This document shows, one piece after another, positions 23,510 to 27,388 of a stretch of DNA of 27,388 nucleotides. Location of the stretch: positions 1 to 27,388 of the forward strand of contig JAMNXK010000008.1 of NCBI GenBank assembly GCA_023653245.1, read 5' to 3'. Numbering within the stretch: the stretch's first letter is position 1; every line of letters begins with the position of its first letter. This DNA is from Tagaea sp. GTDB taxonomy: Bacteria > Pseudomonadota > Alphaproteobacteria > CACIAM-22H2. The notes beneath the pieces are model-generated. The model saw only the letters and a list, made by a program, of their open reading frames with translations. It searched no databases and was not told the origin of the DNA. The position numbers were made by a program, and so were the translations under genes.

Positions 23510-25075
23510 ATGAAACGACTTGGCATCGCCTTCGTGGCGCTCTTTGTGTGCGTCGCGGTTCCGCCGGGCCGCGCGGCGGAAATCTCGATCGGGATCAAGA
23601 CCGACACAACGTCGATCGACCCGCATTTCTCGTACATCGCCACCAACCAGACGGCGGCGGGGCACATCTTCGACGCGCTGATCGAACGCGGGCCAAATCT
23701 CGAAATGCGCCCCGCGCTGGCGCTGTCCTGGCGCGCGATCTCGCCGAGCCTCTGGGAGTTCAAGCTGCGTCCGGGCGTCGTCTTCCACGACGGCTCGCCC
23801 TTCACGGCGGAGGACGTGATCTTCACCTTCGCGCGCCTGCCCAACGTGCCCAACAGCCCGGCCTCCTTCGCGGGCCACGCGCGGCGCGCGGGCAAGATCA
23901 CGGCCGTCGATCCGCTGACCTTGCGGTTCGAAACGCCCGAGCCCTATCCGGCGCTGCCGCTCGAGCTCAGCGAGGTGTCGATCGTCTCGAAGCGCGCGGC
24001 CGAAGGCGCCACGACCGCCGACTTCAACGCCGGCAAGGCGGCGATCGGCACCGGTCCCTTCCGCCTCGTCTCCTGGACGCCGCGCGAGCGGCTCGTGCTC
24101 GAGCGCAACGAGCGTTACTGGGGCGCCAAGCCGGCCTACGAGCGCGCCGTCTTGCGCCCGATCGCCGTGGACGCGCCGCGCGTCGCGGCTCTGCTCGCGG
24201 GCAACGTCGATATGATCGACGTGCTGCCCGCCGATACGGTGCCGCGGCTCAAAGCGAACCGGGCGCTGAACGTATTCGCCGCGCGCGCCGACCGGGTGAT
24301 GTACGTCCACATGGACAGCCATCGCGACGTCACGCCGTTCGTCACCGCCAAAAACGGCGCGGCGCTCGATCGCAACCCGCTCAAGGACCGGCGCGTGCGG
24401 CTGGCGCTCTCCAAAGCGATCAACCGCACCGCTTTGGCCGAGCGGGTCATGGAAGGGCTCGCCGAGCCCGCCGGCCAGATCGCCGTACCGGGAATGGTCG
24501 GCTTCAATCCCGACGTCAAGCCGGAGCCGCTGGACGTCGATGGCGCCCGCCGTCTGTTGGCCGAGGCCGGTTGGCCGGACGGTTTCGCGCTGACCCTGCA
24601 CGCGACCAACGACCGCTATCCCAACGACGTGCGCTTGGCCGAGTCCCTCGCGCAGATGCTCGCGCGCGTGGGCGTCGAGGTGAAAGTCGAGGCGATTCCG
24701 TCGGCGATCTACTTCACGCGCGCCTCGCGCTTCGAGTTCAGCTTCTTCTCGCTCGGCTACGGCTCTTCGCAGGGCACGGCCTCGCATGGGCTGCGCGGCG
24801 TGGTCCTGACCCACGATCCCGCCAAGGGTCACGGGCCGTCCAATCGCGGCCGCTATTCCAATCCCGAAGTCGATCTCCTCACCTTGCGATCCCAAGAAAC
24901 TTTCGACGAAGCCGAATCGATCGCATTGCAGAAGCGCGCCACGGCGATCGCCATGGCCGATGTGGGCGTGTTGCCGCTCTACTATCTCTTCAATACTTGG
25001 GCGACGAAGGCGTCGATCGTCTACGAACCCCGGATGGACGAGCGCACCTTCGCGCATTCCGCCCGGCCGAAATGA
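23510..25075 (+). CDS. ABC transporter substrate-binding protein, family 5 (peptide/nickel/opine type)
   Basis: A 521-residue exported binding protein. A Sec signal (about 1-23, ending GRAAE) is followed by the family-5 landmarks: IDPHF near the mature start, RPGVVFHDGSPFTAEDV at about 87-103, GTGPFRL, and the C-terminal half with MLARVGVEVKVE. GGGGAGGGA precedes the ATG. Family members bind di/oligopeptides, glycosides, opines or nickel. Here the next gene is a hydrolase coupled by a 4-base overlap, so the ligand is probably cleaved after import. No cognate DppB/C-type permeases or ATPases are in the window; they may lie to the right of 27388. Confidence 0.9.
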   Translation: MKRLGIAFVALFVCVAVPPGRAAEISIGIKTDTTSIDPHFSYIATNQTAAGHIFDALIERGPNLEMRPALALSWRAISPSLWEFKLRPGVVFHDGSPFTAEDVIFTFARLPNVPNSPASFAGHARRAGKITAVDPLTLRFETPEPYPALPLELSEVSIVSKRAAEGATTADFNAGKAAIGTGPFRLVSWTPRERLVLERNERYWGAKPAYERAVLRPIAVDAPRVAALLAGNVDMIDVLPADTVPRLKANRALNVFAARADRVMYVHMDSHRDVTPFVTAKNGAALDRNPLKDRRVRLALSKAINRTALAERVMEGLAEPAGQIAVPGMVGFNPDVKPEPLDVDGARRLLAEAGWPDGFALTLHATNDRYPNDVRLAESLAQMLARVGVEVKVEAIPSAIYFTRASRFEFSFFSLGYGSSQGTASHGLRGVVLTHDPAKGHGPSNRGRYSNPEVDLLTLRSQETFDEAESIALQKRATAIAMADVGVLPLYYLFNTWATKASIVYEPRMDERTFAHSARPK

Positions 25076-26898
25076 TCGCCACCGCGCCGCCGGACGTCGC
25101 CGTCGAGCGGGACGTGGAAGTCCCGATGCGCGACGGCGTCCGGCTGGCGACGGACATTTACCGCCCGGCGACGGGCGGCAAATGGCCCGCGCTTCTGGAA
25201 CGCACGCCCTACGGCAAGCGTGCGATCGACGCCCACGAGTATCCGCCTCGCACGCGGGCCGAAATCGCGGCCGCGCTGGCCGCGAGCGGCTACCTCGTGG
25301 CGGTGCAGGATTGCCGGGGCCGGCACGCGTCGCCGGGGCGATTCGAAAAGTACATCGGCGAGGATCGCGACGGCGCCGACACGATCGCCTGGCTCGCCGC
25401 GCGACCCGACTGCACGGGGCGCGTCGGCATGTACGGCTTCTCCTATGGCTCCGCCGTCCAGGTCGCGGCGGCGAGCGCGGGGCCACCCGCTTTGCGCGCG
25501 ATGGTCGCCGATTCCGGCGGTTTCGCCGACGCCCATCGCGACGGCATCCGCCAAGGCGGCGTGCTACTGCTGAAGCAGGTCCTGTGGGCCTATCGCGAGG
25601 CGGCGAACTCGCCCACCGCCGCCCGCGATCCGGCGCTGCGTGCGACGCTCGCTTCGTTCGACATAAACGACTGGATCCGGCGCATCCCTTGGCACGCGGG
25701 CGCATCCCCCCTCGCCGCCTTGCCCGAATACGAAACGCCACTGATCGAGTTGTGGACGCATGCCGTGTTCGACGGATTCTGGCGGCGGGCCGGATTGTGG
25801 GCGGAAGGTTTCCACGCGCGATTCTCCGCCGCGGCCGGTTTGTTCATGTCGGGCTGGTATGACGACAGTCTGCCTTCGACGCTCGCCAATTTCGCGGGGT
25901 TGGCGCGGCTCGGGAAAGCGCCCCAGTGCCTGATCGTCGGCCCATGGACTCATGGCGGGCGCTCGCGAAGCCACGCCGGCGACGTCGATTTCGGACCGGC
26001 GGCACCGCTCGACGGCGCTCTCGCGAGCGACTATCTGGCGCTGCGCCGGGCCTGGTTCGACGCGCATCTCAAGGGCGCGGCGGACGATGGTGGTGCGCCG
26101 GTCCGGCTATTCGTGATGGGCGGCGGACCGGGCGGACGCGACGGCGCGGGACGCTTGCGCCATGGCGGCGCGTGGCGCGGCTTCGCGGCGTGGCCGCCGC
26201 CCGAGGCGCGCCCGCTCGATTTCCATCTCCACGCGGACGGAGCGCTGCGGCGCGAGCCGCCGGCGGACGATCCGGGTCCGCTGGTTTGGCGCCACGATCC
26301 CGACGATCCGGTGCCCACGATCGGCGGCGCCATCCAGTCGGGCGAGCCGGTGATGATCGGCGGCGCCTTCGACCAGCGCGAGCGGGCGGATTTCTTCGGC
26401 TGCCGCGCGCCCGGCCGCCGGCTGCGCGATCGGCCCGACGTGCTCGCCTTCGAGACCGAGAAGCTGCGTACCGCGTTCGCGATCGCGGGGCCGATAAGCG
26501 CCACGCTGCACGTCGCCACCGACGCGCCCGACACGGATGTCGTCCTGCGCTTGATCGACGTGCATCCTCCGACACCCGACGATCCGGACGGCTTCGCGCT
26601 CAACCTTTGCCATGGCGTGCTGCGCTTGCGCTGGCGCAAATCGCGCGAGTTTCCGGCGTTCGTCGAACCCGGCGAGGTCGCCGTCGCGCGCGTCGACTTC
26701 CATCCGACCGCCAACCTATTCGGCGCCGGGCACCGGATCCGCCTCGAAGTGGCGAGCGCGTCCTTCCCGCATTTCGACGTCAATCCCAACACGGGCGAGC
26801 CGGACGGAACGTCGCGCTTCCGGCGCGTGGCGACCAACGCGCTGTTCTGCGGGCGCGGCCGCCCGTCGCGCCTGACGCTGTCCGCGATCCCTTCCTGA
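25072..26898 (+). CDS. CocE/NonD family hydrolase (Xaa-Pro dipeptidyl-peptidase-like)
   Basis: A 608-residue serine hydrolase. Residues 1-300 form an alpha/beta-hydrolase domain with nucleophile S124 in GFSYGS, acid D264 in SGWYDD and H294 in GPWTHGG. Residues from about 320 form the beta-rich C-terminal domain of the family (ending SRFRRVATNALF...SRLTLS). Members cleave acyl esters such as cocaine, beta-lactam side chains, or Xaa-Pro peptides. No signal peptide is visible, so it is cytoplasmic. The ATG overlaps the binding-protein stop (ATGA, 25072-25075), tying hydrolysis to uptake. Substrate class (ester, amide or proline-peptide) is open. Confidence 0.9.
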   Translation: MIATAPPDVAVERDVEVPMRDGVRLATDIYRPATGGKWPALLERTPYGKRAIDAHEYPPRTRAEIAAALAASGYLVAVQDCRGRHASPGRFEKYIGEDRDGADTIAWLAARPDCTGRVGMYGFSYGSAVQVAAASAGPPALRAMVADSGGFADAHRDGIRQGGVLLLKQVLWAYREAANSPTAARDPALRATLASFDINDWIRRIPWHAGASPLAALPEYETPLIELWTHAVFDGFWRRAGLWAEGFHARFSAAAGLFMSGWYDDSLPSTLANFAGLARLGKAPQCLIVGPWTHGGRSRSHAGDVDFGPAAPLDGALASDYLALRRAWFDAHLKGAADDGGAPVRLFVMGGGPGGRDGAGRLRHGGAWRGFAAWPPPEARPLDFHLHADGALRREPPADDPGPLVWRHDPDDPVPTIGGAIQSGEPVMIGGAFDQRERADFFGCRAPGRRLRDRPDVLAFETEKLRTAFAIAGPISATLHVATDAPDTDVVLRLIDVHPPTPDDPDGFALNLCHGVLRLRWRKSREFPAFVEPGEVAVARVDFHPTANLFGAGHRIRLEVASASFPHFDVNPNTGEPDGTSRFRRVATNALFCGRGRPSRLTLSAIPS

Positions 26899-26908
26899 GG
26901 AGAACGCC

Positions 26909-27388
26909 ATGTCGTCCCACCTGAAATCGGACGCGCCGCCGGTCACGCGCGCGCTCGCCGAGCTCGTCGCCACGCGACGCCTCGGCGACTTTCCCGCCCG
27001 CACGTGGGCCGAGGCCACGCGCAGTTTCGTGAATTGGCTGGGCTGCGCCGTGGGCGGCGCGCCGCACCCGGCCGTCGCGATCCTCCGCGACGCGTGGGGC
27101 CCCTTCTCCGGGCCGAAAGAGCATTCGGTTCCCGGCCTCGGCCAACGGGCCGATCTTTTCCTTGCCGCGGCGATGCAAGGGACCGCATCGCACGTGCTCG
27201 ATTTCGACGACACCCACTTGCGCACGATCGTACATCCGGCGGGGCCGGTACTTGCGGCTTGCGTGCCGCTTGCCGAGCATCTGGACGCGGACGGCGCGCG
27301 CCTGATCGACGCGTTGATCCTGGGCGTCGAGGTCGAATGCCGCGTCGCCAACGCGATCTATCCCGCGCATTACGACGCGGGCTGGCAC
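26909..27388 (+). CDS. MmgE/PrpD family protein (N-terminal part)
   Basis: The first 160 residues are in the window; the gene runs off the right end. GAGGAG stands before the ATG and the gap after the hydrolase stop is 10 bases. The sequence has family features: FVNWLGCAVGGAPHPAV near residues 40-56, and HVLDFDDTHLRTIVHPAGPV, the segment with the conserved acidic pair and histidines of 2-methylcitrate dehydratase-like enzymes, near 94-113. Proteins of this family dehydrate or isomerise 2-methylcitrate, itaconate or related acids, but many in catabolic operons have unknown substrates. PrpC/PrpB partners are absent, so a true propionate role is unlikely. Confidence 0.88.
   Translation, partial: MSSHLKSDAPPVTRALAELVATRRLGDFPARTWAEATRSFVNWLGCAVGGAPHPAVAILRDAWGPFSGPKEHSVPGLGQRADLFLAAAMQGTASHVLDFDDTHLRTIVHPAGPVLAACVPLAEHLDADGARLIDALILGVEVECRVANAIYPAHYDAGWH

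Noticed and set aside
23548..25071. In-frame upstream extension of the CocE hydrolase through the binding-protein gene
   Set aside because: It is the binding-protein gene read in another frame; the hydrolase start at 25072 has the normal N-terminus and a 4-base coupled overlap.
23108..25741. Minus-strand open frame of 877 codons opposite LacI, binding protein and CocE genes
   Set aside because: No recognisable domain; Arg/Ala/Gly-rich shadow of three well-supported plus-strand genes.
1..27388. CRISPR arrays, insertion sequences, integrases, phage genes
   Set aside because: No regular repeat array and no transposase or recombinase motif was seen on either strand.

Overview
The window is high-GC DNA from a heterotrophic alphaproteobacterium, probably from the Rhodospirillales/Hyphomicrobiales range. 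That placement is inferred from composition, tRNA style and gene families; no 16S or other marker gene is present. Almost all of it is nutrient uptake and catabolism: ABC importers with the dehydrogenases, dehydratases, an aldolase, hydrolases and regulators that would process the imported compounds. I see no complete mobile element, CRISPR array, phage gene or toxin-antitoxin pair.

Layout. (0) 1-200: the start of a minus-strand periplasmic binding protein of the 2-aminoethylphosphonate/iron type, cut by the window edge, then about 430 bases with no recognisable gene. (1) 631-11278, module A: a seven-gene minus-strand operon (ATPase, SDR, two permeases, SDR, binding protein, enolase-superfamily dehydratase; 7663 down to 800) diverges from a plus-strand operon (DHDPS-family aldolase, IlvD/Edd dehydratase, GntR/FadR regulator; 7768-11139). 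Together they look like a non-phosphorylative sugar/sugar-acid pathway: import, oxidation by SDRs, dehydration to a 2-keto-3-deoxy acid, and retro-aldol cleavage. The module is bordered by two half-tRNAs, each cut at its anticodon loop: a Thr(TGT) 5' half at 631-667 and a Lys-like 3' half at 11233-11277. (2) 11432-20813, module B: a D-2-hydroxyacid dehydrogenase; two strongly paralogous binding proteins (12401-13669 and 17209-18483); one permease pair but no ATPase; a GMC flavoprotein; a GntR/FadR regulator; and a FAD-dependent oxidoreductase. (3) 20854-22185: a secreted alpha/beta hydrolase downstream of the FAD enzyme, closed by a clear intrinsic terminator. (4) 22366-27388, module C: a LacI regulator behind a 26-bp operator-like palindrome, then a family-5 peptide-type binding protein, a CocE/NonD hydrolase and an MmgE/PrpD protein that runs off the window.

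Gene coupling is tight. Many neighbours overlap by 4 bases (ATGA or GTGA), which supports co-translation. Module B would have to borrow an ATPase; the only one here is the UgpC/MalK-type gene of module A. The most interesting non-coding signals are the two severed tRNAs, the motif shared by the two divergent control regions of module B, the overlapping divergent promoters of module A, and the LacI operator. Nothing here is clearly a new type of system. The best candidates for novelty are the two-binding-protein/one-permease arrangement and the substrate pathways, none of which can be named from sequence alone.
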